Notes: generated by a model not told the origin, from the sequence alone. DNA of 61,766 bases from Bryobacterales bacterium (GCA_003163855.1 PLRJ01000049.1:1-61766); one strand, 5' to 3'. Positions 49,597 through 59,693 are shown, counted from the stretch's first letter. A program made the numbers and translations.

Positions 49597-51786
49597 TTAT
49601 GCCCAGCTGAATCCGCTCTTGGCTAGCGGTATGGTGCGGACGCGCTTGCCCGTGGCGGCGAAGATGGCGTTTGTTACGGCCGGAATCATAGGGGGCAGCG
49701 CGGGCTCGCCCAAGCCGGTCGGCGGATGGTCCGTCTTAAGGAACGTCACGTCGATCTGCGGAGTCTGGCTGAGCCGGAGCAACTGGTGCTGGTGGTAGTT
49801 GGTCTGCATCACGCGGCCTTTGTCCAGGGTGATCTGCTGGGTCATCAGCTCGCTAAGCCCATCGATCACTCCGCCTTGCACCTGCGCCTCCGCCGCGCTC
49901 GGGTTGATAATCTGGCTGCCGACATCGCCGACAACCCACACCTTGTTGACCCTTAATTTGTTGTTGGCACTGACAGTCACTTCAGCAATGTGCGCGAAGT
50001 ACCCCTGGAAACTGTAGTGAAAAGACACTCCCATCGCTGTGCCGGCGGGGAGCTTGCGCTTGCCCCAGCCGGATTTGTCGGCGACGGCCTGGAGTGCGCC
50101 CCGCATGCGTGGGACATCGTAATTCTTGTGATCGCCAGCGGCATCAAGCAAGGCCAGCCGGAACTCGACCGGGTCTTTTCCCGCGGCATGCGCCAGTTCG
50201 TCGATGAAGGATTGAAAGACGAAGCAGACAGCGTTGTGCGTGGGCGCGCGCAGCGCTCCCGTCTTCAGCATCAACGGCATCACCGACGAGTGCAACGCAA
50301 AATTCGGAACAAACCCGGCCGGAAATTCAGTCGGTTGCAGGCCGGCCGAGGAAGAGAACTTGTCACCCTCGCCATAGCTGATGAAATGGTTCTCCCACGC
50401 TACCAGCTTGCCTGCGGCATCCACTCCGCCTTTCAAATAATGAAAGCCGCCGGGACGGTAGTAATCGTGCTCCATATCGTCTTCGCGGGTCCAGACCAGC
50501 TTGATGGGCGCCTTCATGCGCTTGGCGATGGCGCTGACCTCAACCATGTAGTCGTTGTTCAGGCCACGTCCGAACGATCCGCCGGCGCGCAGCAGATGGA
50601 CAGTAATGTCAGTCTCGGGAATGCCAAGTTCTTTGGAGACCAGGGCGCGTCCCCGCGCGGGCAACTGGCTGGTGCTCCAGATGACGAGCTTTCCATCCTG
50701 ATAATGCGCGCTGCAGTTGCGCGGTTCTAGCGGCGAATGCGAGATGAACGGGTAAGCGTACGCGGCTTCAAGCATTTTCGCCGAGCCCTTAAGAGCAGCC
50801 GCAACGTCGCCATCGCTCTTCAGCGTGCGTGCGGGCGGCTGCTTGGAGAGTTCGTCGGCTTTCTTGGCAAACTCAACGCTGCTCTGGTTGGCGGCGATGC
50901 CTTCATCCCACTTGACCACCAGCTTTTTGCGCGCCGAGTTGGCCTGCCACCAGGTATCCGCCACAACGGCGATTCCCGATTCAAGGCCAGGATCTCCCTC
51001 TACCACCGGCTGCGCCTTCGCTGAGCCTTCCAGAATGAACGCATCGCGTACGCCGGGCATTTTCTTGATGTCGTCTATGTTGGCGCTGATCACCTTGCCG
51101 CCGAACACCGGGCACTTGTAATAAGCGGCGAACAGCATGCCGGGCAGAGTGAAGTCGATGCCGAAGATGGGCTGGCCGCTGACGATATCGGGAACGTCTA
51201 CGCCTTTGGTGGCGTGGCCGATGATCTTGTAGTCGTTACCTTCTTTAAGCTTCAGCGTTTTGAGATCCGGCACGGGCATTTTTGCGGCGGCTGAAGCAAG
51301 TTCGCCGTAGCCAAGCGAACGGTCGGTGGCGCGATGATAGACACGGCCGTTCGAGGTGAAGCATTCGCTCTCGGGAACGTTCCACTGTTTGGCGGCGGCG
51401 GCAATCAGCATCTGACGCCCGGCCGCACCCACCTGGCGCATCGGAACCCAGTTGTTCGAGACGGCCCGGCTGCCGCCGGTCGTCTGCATGCCATAAGGGC
51501 TGTCGAGGTCGGCTTGCTCAACCTTGACGGATTTCCAGTCGATGTCGAGTTCTTCCGCGATCAGCATGGGCAGCATGGTTTTGATGCCCTGCCCAATTTC
51601 AGGATTGCGCGAAACCAGCGTGACGGTGCCGTCGGGGGAGATCTTGATGAAGGCGGTGGGGTCGATGGCCGGAGGCGCAGGCGGTTGCTGAGCGGGCGAT
51701 TCGGTTTCAACCAGGTAGCTGCCGATGACGATGCCGCCGCCGGCCAGGGCGGAAACACGCAGGAACGAACGTCGGCTGATTCCCAT
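49597..51786 (-). CDS. Xanthine-oxidase-family molybdopterin-binding subunit (IorB-like)
   Basis: 729 aa with a Tat signal ([15 protein letters not shown]). Family motifs for molybdenum cytosine dinucleotide binding are present: [36 protein letters not shown] and [20 protein letters not shown] near the N-terminal third, and [21 protein letters not shown] near the end. The protein lacks separate FAD domains, as in IorB. With the small 2Fe-2S subunit upstream it should form a periplasmic aldehyde or N-heterocycle dehydrogenase that passes electrons to a cytochrome. Coupled to the upstream gene (overlap of 1 bp). Confidence 0.9.
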   Translation of the reverse strand: MGISRRSFLRVSALAGGGIVIGSYLVETESPAQQPPAPPAIDPTAFIKISPDGTVTLVSRNPEIGQGIKTMLPMLIAEELDIDWKSVKVEQADLDSPYGMQTTGGSRAVSNNWVPMRQVGAAGRQMLIAAAAKQWNVPESECFTSNGRVYHRATDRSLGYGELASAAAKMPVPDLKTLKLKEGNDYKIIGHATKGVDVPDIVSGQPIFGIDFTLPGMLFAAYYKCPVFGGKVISANIDDIKKMPGVRDAFILEGSAKAQPVVEGDPGLESGIAVVADTWWQANSARKKLVVKWDEGIAANQSSVEFAKKADELSKQPPARTLKSDGDVAAALKGSAKMLEAAYAYPFISHSPLEPRNCSAHYQDGKLVIWSTSQLPARGRALVSKELGIPETDITVHLLRAGGSFGRGLNNDYMVEVSAIAKRMKAPIKLVWTREDDMEHDYYRPGGFHYLKGGVDAAGKLVAWENHFISYGEGDKFSSSAGLQPTEFPAGFVPNFALHSSVMPLMLKTGALRAPTHNAVCFVFQSFIDELAHAAGKDPVEFRLALLDAAGDHKNYDVPRMRGALQAVADKSGWGKRKLPAGTAMGVSFHYSFQGYFAHIAEVTVSANNKLRVNKVWVVGDVGSQIINPSAAEAQVQGGVIDGLSELMTQQITLDKGRVMQTNYHQHQLLRLSQTPQIDVTFLKTDHPPTGLGEPALPPMIPAVTNAIFAATGKRVRTIPLAKSGFSWA

Positions 51787-52259
51787 TAGCGCGCTCCTTT
51801 CGCCATCATCATGGCCGAGGCTTTATGAATGGCTTCGCGCACGCGAACGTAAGTGCCGCACCGGCAGAGATTGCCATCCATAGCGGAATCAATCTGCTGG
51901 TCGGTTGGCTTGGGAGTGCTCTTTAGCAGCGCCGCCGCGGACATGATTTGTCCGGCCTGGCAGTAGCCGCATTGCGGCACATCGACGTCAACCCACGCCT
52001 GCTGCAGAGGATGGGAATTGTCCGGCGAGAGGCCTTCGATGGTGGTGATTTTCTTGTTGGCCGCGCCTGAAACAGGCAGCGAGCACGAACGCATCGGTTG
52101 GCCATCGACATGGACCGTGCAGGCGCCGCACTGGCCGATGCCGCAGCCGTACTTGGTGCCATGCAGATTCATGACATCGCGCAAAACCCAGAGAAGCGGG
52201 GTGTCGCCAGCGACGTCAAGCGTGGCCGGCTTGTCATTGACGGTCAAAGTAATAGCCAT
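51786..52259 (-). CDS. 2Fe-2S subunit of IorA type
   Basis: 157 aa from ATG 52259. N-terminal plant-type ferredoxin cluster: [16 protein letters not shown] plus MRSCSL. C-terminal helical [2Fe-2S] domain: [11 protein letters not shown] and [12 protein letters not shown]. This two-cluster subunit transfers electrons from the Mo site of the partner encoded immediately downstream. Start and stop overlap between the two genes implies a heterodimer. Partner of the IorB-like gene. Confidence 0.92.
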   Translation of the reverse strand: MAITLTVNDKPATLDVAGDTPLLWVLRDVMNLHGTKYGCGIGQCGACTVHVDGQPMRSCSLPVSGAANKKITTIEGLSPDNSHPLQQAWVDVDVPQCGYCQAGQIMSAAALLKSTPKPTDQQIDSAMDGNLCRCGTYVRVREAIHKASAMMMAKGAR

Positions 52260-52334
52260 AGAGTAGGTTGCACCTGCGCAGCAGTAATGGGGAGAGCACT
52301 GCAATTGTAACGCAAAAATTTCTCCACTAAAGCG

Positions 52335-54659
52335 CTACTGAACAGTGACGGGAATGGTGACGGTGGTTAGGTGGCCGTTGAAGCTCGCGGTTACGGAAAC
52401 GGATCCGGTTTCGGTTTGGCCGTTGGAGGGATTTGTAAAGGTAAGCGAAGTGGTGGTTCCACTGCCGCAACTGATGGCTCCAATGGTGAGGGCGGCAAAG
52501 GCGGCAGTGCTCCAGCGCAAAGCAGGGCGTCGTCTTCGCAGCATCCAAAGAGCAGGGGCAAAGGCCAGCCCCAGCAGCAGGACAGTCGGACCGAGCCGTA
52601 AAAGCGGAGTGCTAGCCGCGCTCCCCGCGGTCAGGGTGAGTGTTCCTGTTCCACCAAGACCCGGCAGTGTAGCGGGTACGGTGCAAGTGACATTGGGCAG
52701 CGTGCTGGAGACGCTGCAGGATACCGAGGCGAGTCCGCTGGTGTTGTACCCGGTGACGAATTCAACCGAGGCGAGTGTAAGCGTGCTGCTGCTGGAACTG
52801 CCCGGCACGAGATTCAGCGAAGCCGGTGCGGCGGTCAGGTAAATGTCGAAAGGCCAGCTTATGTATAGATTTTGGGCATTTACGGAACCCAGTCCGGTAG
52901 CCTGATCGTAGCCAGCTGTGGCGGCATATCCGAGTTGCAGGGACGAGGGACAATTCTTGGAACCGGCCGAGCAGGCGACACTGTTACTGCCGGTAGTAAT
53001 GTCGTAAAAAGCGCCGGTGTTGTACGGCTGCAATTGGTAGAGCCTCTGGTTGATGTTTCCCAAGGTGACGCCGTTGATGCTGAGGGCGTAGTCGATCATC
53101 TGGGCGAATAGGACAGAGCTTATGGATGTTCCTCCAACCACCGCGAGGTTACCGCTGGCGTTCTGAAAACCGTTCACGCAGTTGCCGCCGCTGCAGACCA
53201 GATAGCCGTCGTGGTTAGCCGAAGCCGCCAGCGCAACGTCAGGCACATCGCGCGCATTATCGTTCGGGGTCAGGGCAGTCTGCCACGTTGGCTTTGCGAC
53301 AAGAACACTGGCGCCGCCGCCGCTTGCGGCCTGGTTGCCGTCGTCCCAGGTAGTCTCTGGAATGTACGATATCGCCGATCCGGAGTTGGCGCTGTTCGAC
53401 GAACTCCAGTAGCTGCCGGTCCCTTCGTTGAAGGTTGTGCCGCCCACCGCTGTCACGTAAGCGGAGGAGGCGGGAAACTGGACCGCCAGGCCTTGGGTGG
53501 CGACCGTTCCGGTGTCGCAGTCGGCCGGGCCCCGGTTGCCGGAAGCCGCGACGATAGTGTCACCGACGGCGTTCCCCTGCGCTAGCAGGTTGTTCTGGGT
53601 GGTGAATTCCGCCGTGCTGATGTCGGCTTCACATTCGCCGTACGAGGTCGTGATGATGGTGTTCTGGTAGTTCTCTAACGCGTAGTTCAGCGCGTCGCTG
53701 GCGCCATTGGCATTCTGCGCGTTGCCGGTAATGTAGATGACGTCGACGTTAGTGGCAATGGCTCCGCCCCACTCAAGCACCACGTCAGACGAAAGTTCAT
53801 CGCCGCTGACGATGCCCGGATCGGTTCCCACAGTGATAAAGGTGGGGTCGTGGGCAGGCAGTCCGGCGGCCGTTCGGAACGCCCGCAGGTCAGTAAGGCT
53901 GACATCGCTTTGCCCCACCACTACCAGTTTCAAGCCGACACTGCCGAACGAGTTGGAGAGAGGGGTCACGTTGTAAATCGTCTGCACGTCCGTCGGCGTC
54001 AGGTAATGGTTCCCGTTGGCCGCCGTGAACCGCGGCTGCGGACCGGCGAGGTTTGGTTGGGCGCGGAAGTTGTGCAGACCACCGACGCCATCGGCGACGT
54101 TCTCCAAAGCCTGCGGTAGTTCCGGGTCGCTGGTGTTGGCGTAGTAGAGCTGGCCTTTCAACGCGTAATTATGAATCTGGGTGTGAAACGCCGCCTGCGC
54201 TTGCGCCGCTGTACCGGAGAAGGTAACGGAGCTGCGGCTGTTCGCCACTTGAATGTTCGAGAAGCCATTGTTCTCAAGCCAGCGCGTGACCTTGTCTACA
54301 TCAGCCGTGTTCAACCCGAAGCGGTCGGCATACTCAGCGTGGGACAGAAACTTGTGGTAACTCGCGGATTTCGGGGTTTGCAGAGCGCTTAATAGTTGGT
54401 GAAGATCCTGAGTCTGCTCGGCGGTCAGGGCAAAATGGAGGGACAGTCGAGGTAATATCTGGCTAGCCGCAACCGGACCTTGATCGCGCGCCGCACCAGT
54501 CCGCACCGCGGGGCGCGTGTTGCCGTGCAGCACGAACGTCTGCGCGTCGTTGATGGCGCACTCAATCCGGCTGGGCGTCTGCGAAGCTGATAGAACGATC
54601 GGCGTAAGTAGGAGAGCACATCTGAAAATTTTCAGCATTCGCGCTACCAGGAGTAACAA
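52335..54659 (-). CDS. S53-family (pro-kumamolisin) secreted peptidase
   Basis: 774 aa with N-terminal signal (KIFRCALLLTPIVLSASQ). Residues about 60-195 are the pro-kumamolisin activation domain (SLHFALTAEQTQDLHQLLSA, SYHKFLSHAEYADRFG). The catalytic domain has the Glu/Asp helix near SSDVVLEWGGAIA and the Ser in VVGGTSISSVLFAQ near residue 509. An Ig-like domain and a TM helix (VLLLGLAFAPALWMLRRRRP) follow, then another Ig-like tail. The enzyme is an acid-active serine-carboxyl protease, membrane-anchored here. Stand-alone gene. Confidence 0.9.
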   Translation of the reverse strand: MLLLVARMLKIFRCALLLTPIVLSASQTPSRIECAINDAQTFVLHGNTRPAVRTGAARDQGPVAASQILPRLSLHFALTAEQTQDLHQLLSALQTPKSASYHKFLSHAEYADRFGLNTADVDKVTRWLENNGFSNIQVANSRSSVTFSGTAAQAQAAFHTQIHNYALKGQLYYANTSDPELPQALENVADGVGGLHNFRAQPNLAGPQPRFTAANGNHYLTPTDVQTIYNVTPLSNSFGSVGLKLVVVGQSDVSLTDLRAFRTAAGLPAHDPTFITVGTDPGIVSGDELSSDVVLEWGGAIATNVDVIYITGNAQNANGASDALNYALENYQNTIITTSYGECEADISTAEFTTQNNLLAQGNAVGDTIVAASGNRGPADCDTGTVATQGLAVQFPASSAYVTAVGGTTFNEGTGSYWSSSNSANSGSAISYIPETTWDDGNQAASGGGASVLVAKPTWQTALTPNDNARDVPDVALAASANHDGYLVCSGGNCVNGFQNASGNLAVVGGTSISSVLFAQMIDYALSINGVTLGNINQRLYQLQPYNTGAFYDITTGSNSVACSAGSKNCPSSLQLGYAATAGYDQATGLGSVNAQNLYISWPFDIYLTAAPASLNLVPGSSSSSTLTLASVEFVTGYNTSGLASVSCSVSSTLPNVTCTVPATLPGLGGTGTLTLTAGSAASTPLLRLGPTVLLLGLAFAPALWMLRRRRPALRWSTAAFAALTIGAISCGSGTTTSLTFTNPSNGQTETGSVSVTASFNGHLTTVTIPVTVQ

Positions 54660-54870
54660 AGATCAGCCTAGCGCTTCGGCTCGGAAAGATACCAGGATCG
54701 CTCCTGTGGCCGTCGTCGGGGCGCAGAAGTGCACCTCCTCGGCCGTTCCATTTGGGTCGCAACCGGCTTGGGCCGGAGAAAGCGCATGAGTTTTCGGAAG
54801 GACTTGTGATGACCTCCTTCAGTAGAGCGATCGCGGCGTGCCGCGACTTTCTACCATCAGTCATGCCATT

Positions 54871-55503
54871 TCACCTCTTCCTCGAGTGAGAGCGTTGTTT
54901 CACGATCCAAACAGACATATAAGCGAGTAATTCGTTGATTGGCAGCTGATGAATATCCGTTTCGGAAAAACCGCGCCGTTTAAGAGAGTCAAAATTCCAA
55001 GCCATAAAATCCAGAAAAGCACCCCAAACCATCGATGGACTCGGTGTGTTACGCGATAGTTGGCCATTAAGCCAATTACGAACCTCCGTAACCACTACCT
55101 GGGGACTGTTTTTATGAACCGCAATATCCGAATTCGAGATATCTGAAATCGCAGCTTGATAGCGATATCGTTCGGCTTCTAAAACGAGACAGCGCTTCCC
55201 AGACCAGCGTCCGTTTCCAAACAAACGGCAGCCTACATCAATTCCGAGCTCGAATGGCATGTTCAGTCGATAGTACTCACCCGTTTGTGTCGCCTGCAGC
55301 CGAGACAAGTCGTGCACTGCGTATTTTGATTCAGTAATGAGCCTGATTAGCTTCTGGATTCGCGGAGCCCCCGAATCCACTTCTTCAAGCGCGATACGCG
55401 GCCTTAAACGCAGATACAAAATCGTAAATAGCAGGGGGCGCAGCAGAGGAAGATAGTCATCATCAAAGGGGCAATTGACGAATACGTTGCTACTAAAAGG
55501 CAT
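54871..55503 (-). CDS. Rossmann-like protein (TIR/deoxyribosyltransferase-like fold), candidate effector
   Basis: 210 aa. It starts with a hydrophobic strand and acidic loop (NVFVNCPFDDDYLPLLRPLL), continues with TESKYAVHDLSRLQ (a nucleotide-fold beta-strand/loop), and has a conserved-looking NMPFELGIDVGCRLFG in which Glu85 sits where TIR NADases and nucleoside 2-deoxyribosyltransferases carry their catalytic Glu. RCLVLEAERYRYQAAISD and a helical C-terminal third complete it. I recall similar proteins as widespread but uncharacterised. It starts 26 bp after the DUF2188-S19 chimera and is almost certainly co-transcribed. NAD or nucleotide cleavage is inference only. Confidence 0.65.
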   Translation of the reverse strand: MPFSSNVFVNCPFDDDYLPLLRPLLFTILYLRLRPRIALEEVDSGAPRIQKLIRLITESKYAVHDLSRLQATQTGEYYRLNMPFELGIDVGCRLFGNGRWSGKRCLVLEAERYRYQAAISDISNSDIAVHKNSPQVVVTEVRNWLNGQLSRNTPSPSMVWGAFLDFMAWNFDSLKRRGFSETDIHQLPINELLAYMSVWIVKQRSHSRKR

Positions 55504-55529
55504 GCCAGATGTCGGTCATTTAACCTCGC

Positions 55530-56006
55530 CTACAGCTTGGTTGGTCGAACGGTACCATCTTTCCTGTGCGCCTTAAACGTACGTGTAGGCGAGAACTCAC
55601 CAAGCTTATGCCCAACCATGCTCTCGGTGATGTACACGGGAATAAATTTTTTTCCATTATGGACTGCCAAAGTATGGCCTACAAATTCCGGCGTTATGGT
55701 GGACCTCCTCGACCAAGTGTCGGCAACTCGCAGCCCTCCCCTTGGTTTCGCGTCGTTGATTTTCACGGCAACGGCCTTATCCACATGAACTCGAAACGCT
55801 GGAGCCGCATATGTATCTTTCTGGTGAATCGTCCCGTCCGCGCCGTGAATGTAGACCTCCGAGCCCTCTCGAGTGGCTACATGTCTTGCGTACTCAATCG
55901 CGTCTTTTTGCTTCTGAAACAGTCGGCTAGCACGATGAGATCCGGATTTCCTAACTGCCCAAGCGCCGTCTTCATTGGGCACCACGTGCTGGCTTAACTT
56001 CTTCAT
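55530..56006 (-). CDS. Chimera of DUF2188 and ribosomal protein S19
   Basis: 158 aa. Residues 1-66 are a DUF2188 domain ([48 protein letters not shown]). Residues about 69-150 align with nearly all of ribosomal protein S19, lacking only its first few residues: [40 protein letters not shown] and [12 protein letters not shown] contain the family's most conserved motifs. The gene is outside any ribosomal operon, so it is a paralogue. GAGGTGGA precedes the ATG. It leads a two-gene operon with the Rossmann-like candidate effector. I would expect the S19 part to contact the 30S head or S13 or to mimic it; that is inference. Confidence 0.88.
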   Translation of the reverse strand: MKKLSQHVVPNEDGAWAVRKSGSHRASRLFQKQKDAIEYARHVATREGSEVYIHGADGTIHQKDTYAAPAFRVHVDKAVAVKINDAKPRGGLRVADTWSRRSTITPEFVGHTLAVHNGKKFIPVYITESMVGHKLGEFSPTRTFKAHRKDGTVRPTKL

Positions 56007-56206
56007 TCCACCTCGATTTTAACCGAATTCATTTCCAACTCGGGTTGCAATCGCGCTAGGGAACCAGACCAGGATCCGCTACCACCGCGCAGGTTTGCTG
56101 ATTCCTCACTCGATCATCTCCAAGTCGGCGACGGCTCTCACACTCGAGCGGCCAGTCTGTTGCCCTGCGGCGTCATCCTGGCGCTTCTCCGCGCTACCCT
56201 GGACGC

Positions 56207-56968
56207 TTGCCGCCAGAACTGATTCATCGTGAGACATTCCGGGTCTGCTTCTTCCACTCCGAACCGGGCGGACGCGCCTCCGTCCCAAGTCTCTGCCGCT
56301 TTGCCCAGGAGACAGCCGATGCCCATTGCCGCACCTTCGACATGTCGTTGCTGCATCTGCGCAGCCAGAACCGCATGTGGGTCCTTACTCGGTTCAGGCT
56401 GCGCATGCACCGCTATCCTGTGTGCGGTGAACCGGTGACGGTGGAAACCTGGGCCTCCGACCGCACCAATGGCATACGCGCAGTCCGCGATTTTCAGTTT
56501 CTATCGGCAGACGGAGAAGTCATCGGCCACGCCTTGAGCCTTTGGCTCATGCTCGACGTTACAAAACGTCGTCCCGTGCGTTTGCCGCAGGTAGTGCTCG
56601 ATATCCGCAACCCGGAGCGTTCCATCCCCGGCGATTTCGAATTTCCGCGCCTCAAAGCGCCGGAACAAACCGCCTACCATCGCCAGTTCCAAGTGGGTTG
56701 GCGCGACTTGGATGCAAACAATCATGCCAACAACGTGAACTACATCGAATGGGCGCTGGATGTTCTGCCCCTGGGTGTTTGCCGCGATTACATGCTGACG
56801 CAGCTTGATGTCGAGTTCCTAAGCGAAGCTTTATACGGGCAGGAGATAACTTCGGCGGCAGGCAAGGAACCGGAAGCCACCACCTTCTGCCATCACATCG
56901 GCAACGGCCAGGCAACACTCGCCGTGCTGCGGACCCAGTGGGACCACGCTACCAAAGATATTGCTTAG
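56207..56968 (+). CDS. Acyl-ACP thioesterase (FatA/FatB type)
   Basis: 253 aa; TTG start at 56207 is the only in-frame start before the fold begins. Two hotdog domains: the first with FRVCFFHSEPGGRASVPSLC, the second with FQVGWRDLDANNHANNVNYI, which carries the catalytic Asn/His and Asp (DANNHANN). The VETWASDRTNGIRAVRDF segment is typical of the family. It hydrolyses acyl-ACP to free fatty acids. Convergent with the 608-aa gene (20-bp 3' overlap). Confidence 0.9.
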   Translation: MPPELIHRETFRVCFFHSEPGGRASVPSLCRFAQETADAHCRTFDMSLLHLRSQNRMWVLTRFRLRMHRYPVCGEPVTVETWASDRTNGIRAVRDFQFLSADGEVIGHALSLWLMLDVTKRRPVRLPQVVLDIRNPERSIPGDFEFPRLKAPEQTAYHRQFQVGWRDLDANNHANNVNYIEWALDVLPLGVCRDYMLTQLDVEFLSEALYGQEITSAAGKEPEATTFCHHIGNGQATLAVLRTQWDHATKDIA

Positions 56969-58775
56969 CGTCTTCGCGCCGCTGATAGCTGTCCAGCACA
57001 TGCACTACGCGGATCTTCTTCAGCTTCGAAGGCGACAACTGGCCCAGCGGCACATAGATAATTTTCCGGTTCAGACGGGCCGCCATCTGGCGAAAGACGC
57101 TGCGCGGCGGTTTAGCCGCGATATAAACCACGTTGCGCTCAATGGAATAATCCAGCGCGGCCATCAGCAGTTTCTCCGCCTTGCTTTCGGCGGTGTCGTA
57201 ATCCGGATCGCTCCAGACGTCGTACATGCGGCGCGGCGGCAGGGTCATCAACAGACCGCCATACTCAGCGCGGCCAATGCCCGGACCCACCAGGTGATCG
57301 AACGGCTGGGTCGAATAGAACGACATGTCCGATTCATTCTGATGTTCGCCCAGCCAGGTCGTCAGGTACTTGTAGCGATCCTGTTTGTCCTCATCAAAAA
57401 TGACTACCAGGGCGCCGACATCGCCTGAAAACTTGCCCAGTTCGCGCACGTAGAGGCTGCCTTTGTGCCAGTTGCGGATGGTTTCGCGCAGGTCGATGCC
57501 GTCCCGCATGGAGGTGCTGAATGGTTCGACGGTGGATCGTTCCTCCGAGAGCATCGTCTTGGCGTAGTTCTTCAAAAAACGGCCGTAGTTTTCGATGACG
57601 AGATCTTCCGGCGGATAACTGCAGATGGAGTGCCCATCCGTCTGGCTCGCCCACTCGCCCTTGAACTTCTCGCGTTTTCGCGCCTTTAAACCCGTCGGCT
57701 TCAGACGTTGCTTCATCCTGGGGAGACGGCGGCGGATGCGTAATTTGCGGGTCCGCAGCCAGACTTCCTCGCCCGATAGGTTCAAGGTCTCCATCCCATC
57801 TTCCTCGGTGGACTGCACGCTGAAACGGTTGGCCATCTGCCAGACTTCCCAGGCGTAGTTGTCGTCAATAATAGAGCGCGAAGCCAGCGCTAGATCGTAG
57901 ATGCCGGGAATAAGCCGGCCATCCAGCAGGGCGAGATTGCGGCTGAATTTCGCCAGCAGGATACGCTGCCAGCTTTGCATTTTTTCGCCGGTATTGATCT
58001 CGTATTCTTTTTCGGCATCCTTTAAAAGCCGCAACTGCCACGCCGGCCGCTCCACTTTAGGCGCCGGGAGTTCATAGCGCCCGCTTTCATAAATCTGCTG
58101 GTAATAAGGAGGTTCGCTGGTCACTTCGGCCAGGCAATCCGGATGGAGATTAAATAATTCAGCATGGCCGAATAGCCGTGTCCGCGGAGCAGGCGGCGCT
58201 TCCTGCGGCGCTTCCATCGCGTCCAGCAGCGGGTCAAGCATGTTTAGCGAGAGCACGACGGCGGTCTTGGCAAGTGGATCGGACCCTTGCAGTTTCCATG
58301 CCATGGCCGCCGCATGAGCACTTATAGCGGATGAACGCTGCTGCGGATGAACGCGATAGGCTTCTACGTACTTGGCCACCGTGATCAGTTCAACGGCATA
58401 CGGCTCAGGATACATGTCGCTAACGTGCGGGCGTTCATGCGTCGCTGGCTCCAGCAGCACGATGTCGGCATCGATATCCTGGGCCGTGCGCATCGCTTCA
58501 ATGAAGGGATCGCCAGGCTCTACCGGAATGTAGGTGGCGCGCGCTTCATCGTCTCCCGCACTTTCTTCCGGAATCACCAGCACCGACATCTTGGGCAGCC
58601 GTTCCAGCGCCTTCAGATATTGCTTTTCAAGCGAAGAAGGCAGTTCCACCGCCACCACGCGCGGCCGTTCCTCCAGCAGCGTTCGGCGGACTTGGGCAGC
58701 GAACTCAATCCGTCCAGGCACAACCGGCACGTACGTGATGGAGCCGCGGGTTAAAACTCCCGAAAGGTCATTCAT
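56949..58775 (-). CDS. Conserved hypothetical 608-aa protein paired with a MoxR ATPase
   Basis: 608 aa. N-terminal 200 residues: FAAQVRRTLLEERPRVVAVE and LPSSLEKQYLKALERLPKMS, then YIPVEPGDPFIEAMRTAQ, resembling the TraB/ChaN-like or DUF5682 N-terminal fold. The middle is basic (RKLRIRRRLPRMKQRLKPTG). The C-terminal third includes VGPGIGRAEYGGLLMTLPPR and IIYVPLGQLSPSKLKKIRVV. It has no VWA domain. It lies directly downstream of the MoxR-type ATPase on the same strand, an arrangement seen in AAA-partner systems. Function unknown. Confidence 0.6.
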   Translation of the reverse strand: MNDLSGVLTRGSITYVPVVPGRIEFAAQVRRTLLEERPRVVAVELPSSLEKQYLKALERLPKMSVLVIPEESAGDDEARATYIPVEPGDPFIEAMRTAQDIDADIVLLEPATHERPHVSDMYPEPYAVELITVAKYVEAYRVHPQQRSSAISAHAAAMAWKLQGSDPLAKTAVVLSLNMLDPLLDAMEAPQEAPPAPRTRLFGHAELFNLHPDCLAEVTSEPPYYQQIYESGRYELPAPKVERPAWQLRLLKDAEKEYEINTGEKMQSWQRILLAKFSRNLALLDGRLIPGIYDLALASRSIIDDNYAWEVWQMANRFSVQSTEEDGMETLNLSGEEVWLRTRKLRIRRRLPRMKQRLKPTGLKARKREKFKGEWASQTDGHSICSYPPEDLVIENYGRFLKNYAKTMLSEERSTVEPFSTSMRDGIDLRETIRNWHKGSLYVRELGKFSGDVGALVVIFDEDKQDRYKYLTTWLGEHQNESDMSFYSTQPFDHLVGPGIGRAEYGGLLMTLPPRRMYDVWSDPDYDTAESKAEKLLMAALDYSIERNVVYIAAKPPRSVFRQMAARLNRKIIYVPLGQLSPSKLKKIRVVHVLDSYQRREDAKQYLW

Positions 58776-58871
58776 ACGGGTTTAGCGGCCTGGTGGCTTG
58801 GTTGACAGGTGGAGGACCTGCCACCACAGCAGAGACGATGTTGAGGAGCATGTAGCAAGTCCAAGTAGCGT

Positions 58872-59693
58872 CTAGCGGCGCACGCCGTACCGCTGTGCCT
58901 CCTCACCCAGGATGGCGCGCACGGCCAAGGCCATCAGCAACTTGGCGGGCTGCCCGGTTTCGCGCTGCAGTTTCAGGGCATACCGTGCAATGTTCACCCC
59001 ATCCCTAACCGTGTAGCTTTCGTCCGAGGCATGCGCCTGTTGCAAAAAATCGGTAACGTAAATCAGCACGTCGTCGCTCGAGAACGGCAGGTTTTCGCGC
59101 AGAATAGCCAGTTCTTCTTCGCGCTCGGGAAAATCAATCAGAATTTGCGGCTGCAGCCGCGAGTGAATGTATTCAGGAAGATCAAACGTGGAAGAATCTT
59201 CGTTCATCGTGGCAACCAGGCGGAAGTTGGGGTGGGCCTTGATTTTGATTCCGGCCACAATGGATTCGACATAGCGGCGGCTATCTAACAAAGGCGCGAG
59301 GCTCGCCCAGCTTTTCTCGCTCATCCTATTGCCTTCGTCCAGAATCGCCACTCCGCCGCGGATCATGGCGGTTACCAATGGCGATGCCACGTACTTCAAC
59401 TGCGCCGCCCCCTCAATCACGGGCGTAATCAACAAGTCTTCGGGCCGGGTATCAACCGTCGCTTGCGTGATGTACACTTCCCGGCCAAGCCGCTTTCCCG
59501 CGGCGTACGCCATGGTTGTCTTGCCCACCCCTGGCTTTCCCAGCAGGCGCGGATTCATGGGCACATCGCGCTCGTCAATCACCATCCACGACGCCATCAG
59601 CTGCCGCATGGCTTCTTCCTGGCCCACCCAGGTCACTGCCAGCTCATCCGGATGAGCCAGGTGCAGTTCTACGCCTTCAATCACTACCTTCAT
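58872..59693 (-). CDS. MoxR-type AAA+ ATPase
   Basis: 273 aa from ATG 59693. Walker A is GKPGVGKTTMAYAAGK, Walker B GVAILDEGNRMS, sensor 1 LVATMNEDSSTFDLPEY, arginine finger region IHSRLQPQILIDFPERE. MoxR ATPases are chaperones that mature or remodel metalloenzymes or signalling complexes, usually together with a VWA protein; here the partner candidate is the 608-aa gene 96 bp downstream. Cytosolic. Confidence 0.87.
   Translation of the reverse strand: MKVVIEGVELHLAHPDELAVTWVGQEEAMRQLMASWMVIDERDVPMNPRLLGKPGVGKTTMAYAAGKRLGREVYITQATVDTRPEDLLITPVIEGAAQLKYVASPLVTAMIRGGVAILDEGNRMSEKSWASLAPLLDSRRYVESIVAGIKIKAHPNFRLVATMNEDSSTFDLPEYIHSRLQPQILIDFPEREEELAILRENLPFSSDDVLIYVTDFLQQAHASDESYTVRDGVNIARYALKLQRETGQPAKLLMALAVRAILGEEAQRYGVRR

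Noticed and set aside
54562..54864. Minus-strand open frame of 100 codons before the S53 peptidase gene
   Set aside because: It overlaps the peptidase signal peptide region and is low in coding character. An AAGGAGGT-like sequence occurs in it, but no start codon follows at a suitable distance.
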